A model generated the notes under the pieces. The model was not told the origin of the DNA, did not search any database, and saw only the letters and a program-made list of their open reading frames with translations. From the NCBI GenBank assembly GCA_021779695.1, contig JAJYAE010000201.1, positions 1 through 8,143 of the forward strand: DNA of 8,143 nucleotides, in the 5' to 3' direction. The DNA is from Acidobacteriota bacterium (GTDB taxonomy: Bacteria; Acidobacteriota; Terriglobia; Terriglobales; Acidobacteriaceae). This document shows, piece after piece, positions 1-7,086 of this stretch. A program made the translations under genes and the position numbers. Positions within the stretch are counted from its first letter, which is position 1. Each line of letters opens with the position of its first letter.

Positions 1-1179
<1,179 letters not shown>

Positions 1180-1301
1180 CACCGAAGGGTGCAAGAGGGG
1201 GATTTCGGCAAGGCAACCGCCGATGCGATTGAGTCATCGTAGGTTGATAGTTCGTTAATTCGAGGCCCGTGAGTATTCGGGCTGTGCGGGCTAAGGGGAT
1301 C

Positions 1302-1673
1302 ATGCCGACAATCTTACTTGTAGACGACGACCCGCTCCAGGCGTTCGCGCGCAAGTCGCTACTAGGCCAACGCTTCAAGGACGTGCTACGCGCGGCCGAC
1401 GCGGCCGAAGCGTTGTGTCTTCTGGAGCAGCCACATTTTGCGGAGAAGCTTGGACTGGTGATCTCGGGGCTTCATATGCCGGGAATCAGCGGGCCAGCTT
1501 TTGTGGCGGAACTGCATGCCCGGCAACCGAAGGTCCCTGTCATTGTGCTGGGAAACTCGAATGACGCGGCTACGGATTACGAGGAAGAAGGCGTGCGATT
1601 TCTTCCCCGCACGGTTCCCTCAGAGACCGTGCTGACGGTAGCCTCGGAGTTGATGGCCCGCGAACACAAATAA
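1302..1673 (+). CDS. Stand-alone response-regulator receiver-like protein with degenerate active site
   Basis: A 123-residue cytoplasmic protein made only of a CheY-like receiver domain. It begins MPTILLVDDDP, the first beta-strand plus the acidic pocket (D8-D10), and continues with the LHMPGISG loop after beta-3 and the PVIVLG beta-4. The family phosphorylates an Asp just before that loop (usual pattern S/T-D-x-x-M-P-G); here that place is Gly56 (VISGLHMPG). The switch Thr/Ser at the end of beta-4 is Gly84, and the conserved Lys of the beta-5 'KP' motif is Arg103. It is therefore probably not phosphorylated in the usual way and may act by binding a partner. I prefer ATG 1302, with AGGGG at 1294-1298 (a short spacing of 3), because the family starts directly at beta-1; a GTG at 1269 would add 11 residues without domain support. 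There is no output domain and no neighbouring histidine kinase. Receiver fold is sure; function unknown. Confidence 0.85.
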   Translation: MPTILLVDDDPLQAFARKSLLGQRFKDVLRAADAAEALCLLEQPHFAEKLGLVISGLHMPGISGPAFVAELHARQPKVPVIVLGNSNDAATDYEEEGVRFLPRTVPSETVLTVASELMAREHK

Positions 1674-1674
1674 A

Positions 1675-1692
1675 TGAAGCGATCGTGCTTCA
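1675..1692. other. Small hairpin just after the receiver gene
   Basis: TGAAGC and GCTTCA form a 6-bp stem around the 6-base loop GATCGT, two bases after the TAA stop. No run of T follows, so it is at best a weak terminator or mRNA-end stabiliser. Confidence 0.3.
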
Positions 1693-1726
1693 AGCGATTC
1701 ACCCATCTGCATTTCTCCATCGCAGG

Positions 1727-1742
1727 TGTGAGGTAAATCACA
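1727..1742. promoter_or_regulatory. Perfect CRP/FNR-family type operator (TGTGA-N6-TCACA) upstream of ccmF
   Basis: TGTGA at 1727-1731 and TCACA at 1738-1742 are exact inverted half-sites separated by six bases (GGTAAA), the consensus arrangement bound by CRP. It closely resembles sites for other CRP/FNR-superfamily regulators. Its centre (about 1734.5) is about 99 bp before the ccmF start. A possible -10 box AAGAAT (1765-1770) would put the transcription start near 1777 and the operator near -42, the classic class II activator position. The sequence match is exact; the binding protein and promoter are inferred. Confidence 0.5.
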
Positions 1743-1792
1743 TGCCGTTGGCCTATGCTTGAGGAAGAATGAGCTTGCTGGAGGCCGCGGTA

Positions 1793-1807
1793 CAGGCTGC
1801 CAGCCTG
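1793..1807. other. 15-bp palindrome in the ccmF leader
   Basis: CAGGCTG and CAGCCTG are perfect inverted arms with a single C between them. In RNA this would fold as a 5-bp stem (CAGGC/GCCTG) with a 5-base loop, about 18 bases before the ribosome binding site. It could be an operator or a leader hairpin; nothing in the sequence decides between these. Confidence 0.3.
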
Positions 1808-1824
1808 CATGCGAGAATCGTGAT

Positions 1825-1828
1825 GGAG
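1825..1828 (+). promoter_or_regulatory. Ribosome binding site deciding the ccmF start
   Basis: GGAG lies five bases before ATG 1834. This favours that start over upstream in-frame codons (for example TTG 1759), which would add a polar, Gly- and Cys-containing stretch ahead of the first membrane helix. Confidence 0.65.
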
Positions 1829-1833
1829 ACGAG

Positions 1834-3897
1834 ATGGCAGCCTTTGGTAGTTTTGCACTTCTAATCGCGCTGACGCTGGCCGCGTACAACCTGTTTGCCG
1901 GGGCGATTTCATTGCGGCTGATCGCGACGGGGCAGCCGGCACGGATTTCTCCGGAGCGGCTGGCGGATACGGCGCGGCGCGCAGGAATCGCCGGATTTAT
2001 CGCGGTGACCGGAGCGGCATTTGCTCTGGTCTGGTCCGTTTTCGCAAACGATTTTTCCATCACATACATTCTGGAGCACTCGAACCGGGCGCTGCCTGCA
2101 CCGTATAAGTTTGCGGCGCTGTGGAGCGGGCAAGAGGGCTCACTGCTGCTGTGGGCCTGGCTGCTGGGAGCGTATGGATTTGTGCTGCGCCTGCTGCACA
2201 AGACCGATGTGAAGCTCTACGCGTATGCGGGGACGATTCTGGCCGGTGTGCAGGTCTTCTTTCTCTCGGTGGTGAACTTTGCCGCGCCGCCGTTTTCTCT
2301 GCTGCGGGGTGCGATTCCCGATGACGGCAACGGCCTCAATCCCCTGCTGCAATATCCGGAGATGGTGATTCACCCGCCGATGCTGTATCTCGGCTATGTG
2401 GGATTCACGATTCCCTTCGCCTTTGCGCTGGGGGCGCTGATGATGCGCTATCCCGGCGAAAAGTGGATCAAGATTACGCGCACGTGGACACTGGTGACGT
2501 GGCTCTTCCTGACGATGGGGATCTTTCTCGGCATGCACTGGGCCTATGCGGTGCTGGGCTGGGGCGGCTACTGGGGCTGGGACCCGGTGGAGAATGCGAG
2601 CTTCATGCCGTGGCTGACGGGCACGGCCTTCCTGCACTCGGTGATGATGCAGGAGCGCAAGGGGATGATGAAGAGCTGGAATGTGTGGCTCATCTTTTCG
2701 ACCTTTGCCCTGTCCATCCTTGGCACGCTGCTGACACGGGGCGGGCTGGTGAGTTCGGTGCATGCCTTCGCGCAGTCGTCGATCGGCAATTGGTTTGTGG
2801 CTTTCCTGGTGATTGTGCTGGCGATCTGCATCTTCACCTACGTGCTGCAGCGCAGCCACTTGCAGAGCGAGCAGCGGCTGGAGTCGCTGGTGAGCCGCGA
2901 GTCGAGCTTCCTGTTCAACAACCTCGTCCTGCTGGCGGCGTGCTTTGTGATTCTGTGGGGCACGCTGTTCCCGATCCTTTCAGAGTATGTGCAGGGTTCG
3001 AAGGTCACGGTGGGTCCACCGTTTTATAACCGCGTCGCGGTGCCGATTGGGTTGTTCCTGCTGTTCCTGACGGGAGTGGGGCCGCTGCTGCCTTGGCGGG
3101 CAACGTCGCTACGGGCGGTCCGGCGAAACTTTGTGATTCCTTCGATTGCGCTGTGGGGCACGGTGATTGTGTGCCTGGCTGTGGGCGTATGGCCGTGGAA
3201 GAACGGCAGCTTTGACGCGGGCAACTTCTATGCGCTGGTGGCCTTTGGACTGTCGGCCGGCGTGCTGACGGCGATTCTGTCGGAATACCTGCGCGGGGCA
3301 AACGTCATCCGCAAGCAGACGCGCCGGAATCTGTTCGCTTCTATGTATCTTCTGATCCGGCGCAACACGCGGCGGTACGGCGGCTACATGATCCACATCG
3401 GCGTGGTGATTGTGGTGGTGGGGCTGGCTGGATCGGCTTTCAATCGCAACAGCGAAAGCGAGCTGGGGCTGAACAGCACGATGAGCGTGGGTCCTTACAC
3501 GCTGAAGTGCATTGGATTCACGCAGGACTCGAACGCCAATTACGACTCCGACTACGCGCTGCTGGATGTGTATCGCGGCGGCAAGAAGGAGTTCCAGATC
3601 ACGCCTGAGAAGCGGGTATATCTGGCGAGCCAGCAGCCGCAGACGATGGTGGCGATTCACTCCGTGCCGGGCTGGGACCTGTATGTGGTGTATGAGGGGA
3701 CGAATCCAGATACCGGCAACCCGATCATCAAGGCATTCTTGAATCCGCTGGTGGGCTGGATCTGGGCGGGCGTGATCTTCATCGTCTTCGGAACGCTGAT
3801 TGCGCTAACGCCGAGTCTTGCACCGGCGACGGCGACAGTACGGATGGCCGTGCCGCAGGCAACACCCGCAGAGGCGACGATGCGAGGGGGCGACTGA
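1834..3897 (+). CDS. ccmF: Haem lyase CcmF/NrfE family, cytochrome c maturation
   Basis: A 687-residue polytopic inner-membrane protein (E. coli CcmF is about 650), the core of the System I haem lyase that joins haem from holo-CcmE to CxxCH motifs of apocytochromes c at the periplasmic face. Diagnostic pieces: WSGQEGSLLLW from residue 97; the NPLLQ-YPEMVIHPPMLYLGYVG block with His180; the tryptophan-rich WWD motif W243 to D250, here WGGYWGWD then PVENASFMPW; His268 in FLHSVMMQ; LLTRGG and His310 in SVHAFAQSS; and His521 in a late helix (MIHIGVV), followed by a periplasmic beta-type domain (about 540-620) and a last helix near 645-665. These histidines correspond to the conserved periplasmic and haem-ligand histidines of the family. 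In the WWD motif the usual second Trp is Tyr and the Phe is Gly. It is the first gene of a four-gene operon with a candidate CRP/FNR site upstream; its TGA overlaps the ccmH ATG by one base. Identification is secure. Confidence 0.95.
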   Translation: MAAFGSFALLIALTLAAYNLFAGAISLRLIATGQPARISPERLADTARRAGIAGFIAVTGAAFALVWSVFANDFSITYILEHSNRALPAPYKFAALWSGQEGSLLLWAWLLGAYGFVLRLLHKTDVKLYAYAGTILAGVQVFFLSVVNFAAPPFSLLRGAIPDDGNGLNPLLQYPEMVIHPPMLYLGYVGFTIPFAFALGALMMRYPGEKWIKITRTWTLVTWLFLTMGIFLGMHWAYAVLGWGGYWGWDPVENASFMPWLTGTAFLHSVMMQERKGMMKSWNVWLIFSTFALSILGTLLTRGGLVSSVHAFAQSSIGNWFVAFLVIVLAICIFTYVLQRSHLQSEQRLESLVSRESSFLFNNLVLLAACFVILWGTLFPILSEYVQGSKVTVGPPFYNRVAVPIGLFLLFLTGVGPLLPWRATSLRAVRRNFVIPSIALWGTVIVCLAVGVWPWKNGSFDAGNFYALVAFGLSAGVLTAILSEYLRGANVIRKQTRRNLFASMYLLIRRNTRRYGGYMIHIGVVIVVVGLAGSAFNRNSESELGLNSTMSVGPYTLKCIGFTQDSNANYDSDYALLDVYRGGKKEFQITPEKRVYLASQQPQTMVAIHSVPGWDLYVVYEGTNPDTGNPIIKAFLNPLVGWIWAGVIFIVFGTLIALTPSLAPATATVRMAVPQATPAEATMRGGD

Positions 3898-4403
3898 TGC
3901 GGGCAGGCATGAAAAAGTTCCCCTGGATGAAGGCGGCGCAGGCGCTGCTGCTGGCCGTTGCCGTGTGCTTCTGGACCGCGGCGGGCAGTGACAGCGCGCG
4001 ATTCAACGACCTTGGTCACCGACTGATGTGTACTTGCGGCTGCGCGCAGCTGCTGGGCGAGTGCAACCACGTGGGCTGCACAGAGTCAGGCCGGGAACGC
4101 AACGAGCTGAGCGCGGCGATTGCCTCGGGCGCGACAGACCAGCAGATCCTGAACAGCTTTGCTGCGAAATATGGTGTGACGGTGCTGGCGGCCCCGCCGA
4201 CGCATGGCTTTGACCTGGTGGCGTGGGTTGCGCCGTTTGCGGTGTTTGCGGCGGCGCTGCTGGGGACGATTCTGCTGGTGCGGCACTGGTCGCTGGGCAA
4301 GAAGGCGATGGCAGGAGCGGCGTCAACGCCGGAGATGGAAGCCTTGCGCGCGCAGATTCGCCGCGAGACGGATGAGGGCATGGACGGAGGAGCGACGCGA
4401 TGA
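3897..4403 (+). CDS. ccmH: Cytochrome c maturation protein CcmH, C-x-C-x-C variant
   Basis: CcmH is a membrane-anchored thiol-redox protein that keeps apocytochrome c cysteines reduced or presents them to CcmF. This 168-residue protein has an N-terminal hydrophobic export segment (about 11-28), a periplasmic helical domain (about 32-100), a transmembrane helix (about 107-128) and a short charged tail. The domain contains RLMCTCGC (Cys45, Cys47, Cys49), then Cys56 in ECNHVGC and Cys61, and ends with the family pattern DQQILNSFAAKYG. The textbook CcmH motif is L-R-C-x-x-C; here no pair has that spacing and five cysteines cluster instead. From memory, related Cys-rich forms occur in Acidobacteriota and deltaproteobacterial groups, so this is probably a lineage variant and not damage. 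The start at 3897 overlaps the ccmF stop (TGATG) and has AGGGGG at 3885-3890, six bases upstream; Met5 (3909) is a poorer choice. Confidence 0.85.
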   Translation: MRAGMKKFPWMKAAQALLLAVAVCFWTAAGSDSARFNDLGHRLMCTCGCAQLLGECNHVGCTESGRERNELSAAIASGATDQQILNSFAAKYGVTVLAAPPTHGFDLVAWVAPFAVFAAALLGTILLVRHWSLGKKAMAGAASTPEMEALRAQIRRETDEGMDGGATR

Positions 4404-4678
4404 CGGATCTGCAGGGAGTGATTGCAGGGGCTATGCTGGCCCTGGCGCTGGGGATCTACACCTTCTGGCCGGAGAACGTCTTTGCGAGCCAGCAGGACAA
4501 GACGCGCCTCGACTATCTGCTGGAGCGCAAGGAGCAGTTGTATGAGAACCTGCGCGATTTGAACTTTGAGCACCGCGCGGGCAAGTATCCGGAGGAAGAT
4601 TTTCTGGCGCAGCGGGCGCTGCTGGAAAACGAGGCGGCACAGTTGCTGGCCGAGATTGAGCATCTGCAGCAGGCATGA
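4400..4678 (+). CDS. Short CcmI-like membrane-anchored coiled-coil protein
   Basis: A 92-residue protein with one N-terminal membrane helix (about 5-23) and a long helical, probably coiled-coil segment (36-90) rich in Leu, Glu and Arg. The pattern LYENLRDLNFEHRAGKYPEEDF then a Leu/Ala-rich helix resembles the first part of CcmI, the apocytochrome-chaperone subunit of the haem lyase, which starts with a membrane helix followed by a helical hairpin with a Gly-Lys turn. The TPR domain of full CcmI is absent, so only the membrane/leucine-zipper part is present. It follows ccmH with a four-base ATGA overlap and a strong GGAGGAG (4386-4392) seven bases upstream, so it is translationally coupled. 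Role as a small scaffold in the CcmF-CcmH complex is inferred from position and this resemblance. I give no symbol because the match is structural and not full length. Confidence 0.65.
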   Translation: MTDLQGVIAGAMLALALGIYTFWPENVFASQQDKTRLDYLLERKEQLYENLRDLNFEHRAGKYPEEDFLAQRALLENEAAQLLAEIEHLQQA

Positions 4679-4722
4679 ACGAAGCAAGGCTTTTCGACAC
4701 GAGAAGGAAATCCAGAGACACG

Positions 4723-6009
4723 ATGAAAGCGATAAAGAGAGTTCTGTATGCGGCGGCGATGAGTGTGTGCCTTGGAGGGTTGCTGGCGCAGGCGGCCACG
4801 GTGACCGGCACAGTGATGAACAAAACCACGGGCAAGCCGGCGGCGGGCGACAAGGTGGCGCTGGTGGATGTGCAGGCGGGCATGGCCGAAGTGGGCCAGG
4901 CGACGACCGACGCGCAGGGCCACTACACGCTGAACACCCCGGGGCCCGGACCCTATCTGATTCGCGTGACACACCAGGGCGCGGGCTACTTTATTGCAGC
5001 GCCGCAGGGCGGCGGTCCGGGGGATATCCCGGTGTATGACGTGGCGGCCAAGGTGGACGGCGTGTCCATCGAGGCGGACGTGATTGAGGTGGAAACGGAC
5101 AACGGGGCTCTGCATGTGACGGAGCGGTACTTCGTGCACAACACAAGTTCGCCGCCGAAGACGGAGTGGAGCCCGAAGACCTTTCTGATTTCGCTTCCCG
5201 ATGGGGCAACGATTGTGGGCACGGCGGCGCAACGGCCGACGGGGCTGCCGACGAGCGTGCGGCTGGACCCGGCGGGACCGAAGAACCAGTATGCCTTCAA
5301 CTTTCCCATTCAGCCGGACGAGGGCGAGAAGGATACGCTCTTCCAGCTTGAATACACGGTGCCGTACGGCGACGGAAAGTTCACCTTCCATCCCAGGCCA
5401 TCGTTGCCCACGCAGAATGTGGGTGTGCTGCTGCCGAAGAGCATGACGTTCACCCCGGGCGGTAGTTCACCCTTCCAGCAGGTGCAGGAAGACCCGGGCG
5501 TGCAGACCTTTGTGGCGCGCAACCTGGCGCCGGGCACGGCGCTGGAATTTACCGTGAGCGGAACCGGCTCGATGCCGCGTGGACAACAGGGCGCAGGTCA
5601 GCAGGCCGGCGACACCGGTGGCCAGGCAGGCCCCGCAAGCGGCCAGCCGGGCGGCGGCATCGGCGAGCCGATCAACACGCCGGACCCGCTGTCGAAGTAC
5701 AAGTGGTGGATTCTGGCCGGATTCGCGCTGGTGCTGGCGGCTGCGGCGGCCTTCCTGCTGCGCAAGCCAGCGGGAACGGCCACAGCAGGAACGGCGATGG
5801 GCGCGTCAGCGGCGGGCGTTCCGGCGGCATACGTGCCGGCGGGAACGTCAGTGGCGGCGAAGAACACGGCGCTGCTGAATGCGCTGAAGGAAGAGCTCTT
5901 CACGCTGGAGAGCGAGAAGCTCTCCGGCAAGGTGAAGCCGGAAGAGTACGCCGAGGTGAAGACAGCGCTCGAGACGGTGCTGAAGCGGGCTCTAAAGCGG
6001 AACGCGTAG
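4723..6009 (+). CDS. Exported membrane-anchored protein with carboxypeptidase-regulatory-like (CnaB-like) domain
   Basis: A 428-residue protein, function unknown. In order: signal peptide 1-25 (KAIKR, hydrophobic core, LAQA cleavage); a beta-sandwich repeat about 26-90 starting TVTGTVMNKTTGKPAAG with TTDAQGHYTL, typical of carboxypeptidase-regulatory-like or CnaB-like domains; a second beta-rich region about 105-290 that I do not recognise; a Gly/Gln/Pro-rich flexible linker 292-322; a membrane helix about 327-346 (WWILAGFALVLAA); an Ala/Gly-rich stretch; and a charged helical tail 381-428 with ESEKLSGKVKPEEYAEVK. Predicted topology is a periplasmic N-part and cytoplasmic tail. The start is uncertain: ATG 4675 overlaps the preceding stop in frame (ATGA), which suits the coupled operon, but adds 16 polar residues before the signal peptide; I chose 4723. 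Neither has a good ribosome site (AAGGA at 4704-4708 is far from 4723). Last gene of the ccmF operon, so a role in cytochrome maturation or envelope assembly is plausible but unproven. Confidence 0.7.
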   Translation: MKAIKRVLYAAAMSVCLGGLLAQAATVTGTVMNKTTGKPAAGDKVALVDVQAGMAEVGQATTDAQGHYTLNTPGPGPYLIRVTHQGAGYFIAAPQGGGPGDIPVYDVAAKVDGVSIEADVIEVETDNGALHVTERYFVHNTSSPPKTEWSPKTFLISLPDGATIVGTAAQRPTGLPTSVRLDPAGPKNQYAFNFPIQPDEGEKDTLFQLEYTVPYGDGKFTFHPRPSLPTQNVGVLLPKSMTFTPGGSSPFQQVQEDPGVQTFVARNLAPGTALEFTVSGTGSMPRGQQGAGQQAGDTGGQAGPASGQPGGGIGEPINTPDPLSKYKWWILAGFALVLAAAAAFLLRKPAGTATAGTAMGASAAGVPAAYVPAGTSVAAKNTALLNALKEELFTLESEKLSGKVKPEEYAEVKTALETVLKRALKRNA

Positions 6010-6084
6010 GGGGGGATGGGTGTGTCTTGGTCTCGGGAGCGGGCCGCCTGCCCACCTGCCAGGCCAATCCGGGGGTAGACTTCA

Positions 6085-6618
6085 ATGAGATTCTTGTACT
6101 TGTGCATTTTGATGTTTTCGTTGTCTGTCGAAGGTTCTTGCCAATGGGACGGCCTTAATCCTCCTATCGATCCGAGAACAAATATGGAAGGCTTTCCAAC
6201 CTCTAGCGTGGTGATTCAACCGCCGTCATTGAAGGATCTTTCTTCAAAGCAGGTACAGATATGGCAAGCCAGAAAAAGTAGAAGCGCAAAGACACTTACG
6301 GGAATCATCCCCGACAAAGCAGCCGTAATGAGTTACACGGGCGCAACAGACGGCAAACAGTTTATCAGTCAGATTGAGACCGGTGTTTGCAAAGTGAACA
6401 GCTTCAAGCTGGACGACTTTGCATTTCGCTTAATCAACTCGACCTCAGGGGTGCTCACCTACCGTGCGATCCAGGATACGAGGTGCGCTGGCAAGCCCTT
6501 ACCGCAAGACCTTCAGGTTGAGGTCGGCTTTCTGAATCGTGATGGAAGATGGAAGATAGCATTCTACGTCGAAGACAAGCTTGATCCTTCGAAGGGGCGT
6601 ACCGGCCTGCCGAATTAG
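6085..6618 (+). CDS. Small secreted NTF2-like (SnoaL/DUF4440-type) protein
   Basis: A 177-residue protein with a short N-terminal hydrophobic segment (residues 1-18, MRFLYLCILMFSL) that looks like a signal peptide. Residues about 53-165 fit the NTF2-like pattern: an opening helix with Q-x-x-x-WQARKSRSAKTL, the early strand and turn PDKAAVMSYTGATDGKQF, then paired strands ending VLTYRAIQDTRCAGKPLP and FLNRDGRWKIAFYVED, which match the V/L-T-Y-R and G-x-W-x-x-x-F-Y-x-E signatures of SnoaL/DUF4440-type proteins. Cys102 and Cys134 could form a disulfide if it is exported. Many relatives are of unknown function and some are enzymes or binding proteins, so no function is claimed. Base composition is clearly lower in G+C than its neighbours (two 60-base samples, 6181-6300, give 43-47%), pointing to later acquisition. 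The ribosome site is poor (GGGGG about nine bases upstream); no promoter is obvious. Confidence 0.6.
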   Translation: MRFLYLCILMFSLSVEGSCQWDGLNPPIDPRTNMEGFPTSSVVIQPPSLKDLSSKQVQIWQARKSRSAKTLTGIIPDKAAVMSYTGATDGKQFISQIETGVCKVNSFKLDDFAFRLINSTSGVLTYRAIQDTRCAGKPLPQDLQVEVGFLNRDGRWKIAFYVEDKLDPSKGRTGLPN

Positions 6619-6679
6619 CCGGAATCGCAGATGCGTGTCTGTAACACAAATGTCGATCCTGAAAAAACAGTACTGCCGA

Positions 6680-6760
6680 TATGACAATTCTCTGAACAGG
6701 CTACTGATTTTTTGACCACGAAGGGCGGCAACGCCCTCAGAGGTACTCTGCCCTCAAGAA
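6680..6760 (-). repeat. Possible dispersed intergenic hairpin element
   Basis: On the plus strand AGGGCG-GCAA-CGCCCT (6722-6737) is a 6-bp stem with a GNRA-type loop, immediately followed by CAGAG-GTA-CTCTG (6738-6750). GCCCTCA is repeated directly at 6734-6740 and 6750-6756. Read on the minus strand the order is GCAGAGTACCTC, the hairpin, TTCGTGGTC, a run of A, then CAGTAGCCTGTTCAG. From memory this resembles intergenic repeats seen in Acidobacteriota genomes; I cannot verify it. It is not an intrinsic terminator, since no T-run follows the stem in either direction. Confidence 0.35.
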
Positions 6761-6818
6761 CTCGTCCAATGTGGTTCTACTGCTCTGTTTCAGCTTCTCC
6801 AGTCCATCTTTCTGCCCC

Positions 6819-6870
6819 GCCGGGTGCCGGGTGCCGGGTGCCGGGTGCCGGGTGCCGGGTGCCGGGTGCC
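6819..6870. repeat. Perfect 7-bp tandem repeat, 7.4 copies
   Basis: The unit GCCGGGT is repeated seven times without error (6819-6867) plus a partial GCC. It directly abuts the first 25-bp hairpin. A non-triplet perfect microsatellite like this is prone to copy-number change by slipped-strand replication, but it lies outside genes, so no coding switch is implied. Confidence 0.95.
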
Positions 6871-6894
6871 CCGTCCTAGCTTTGCTAGGGCGGG
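6870..6894 (+). repeat. 25-bp hairpin repeat, left copy
   Basis: Arms CCCGTCCTAGC and GCTAGGGCGGG surround the loop TTT; ten of eleven pairs are Watson-Crick and one is a T-G wobble. The full 25 bp is the exact reverse complement of 7087-7111. It resembles a REP (repetitive extragenic palindrome) unit. Confidence 0.8.
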
Positions 6895-7086
6895 AAGTGC
6901 TGAACCGGTCCACGGCGGATTGACAACCGGACGCCCATCCGCTCACGCTTCCACGCCGTCCGTTACGATTCGAAGGTAACGAAATGCGGATCTCCAGTTC
7001 CGTGGTATCGATGGAGTTCCGATCGCACGCGTGTAGCCTCTTTCGGGGAAGAATACATCGATAGCGGCTGGGGAAGTGTGTCCTAT

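Noticed and set aside
1229..1260. Possible sigma-70 promoter before the receiver gene (TTGAGT with TTAATT-like -10)
   Set aside because: The spacing is 19-20 bp and both boxes are weak; not enough to call.
2140..2859. 239-codon minus-strand open frame inside ccmF
   Set aside because: It is antisense to a strongly conserved coding region and its composition (rich in Arg, His, Gln) is that of an antisense shadow in G/C-rich DNA.
4016..5391. Long minus-strand open frames antisense to the ccmH to CnaB-like region
   Set aside because: Arg/Ser/Pro-rich translations without domain features, opposite confident genes; explained by high G+C.
6010..6084. Terminator after the ccm operon
   Set aside because: Only a short CCTGCCAGG palindrome and G/C-rich sequence are present; there is no stable stem with a T-run.
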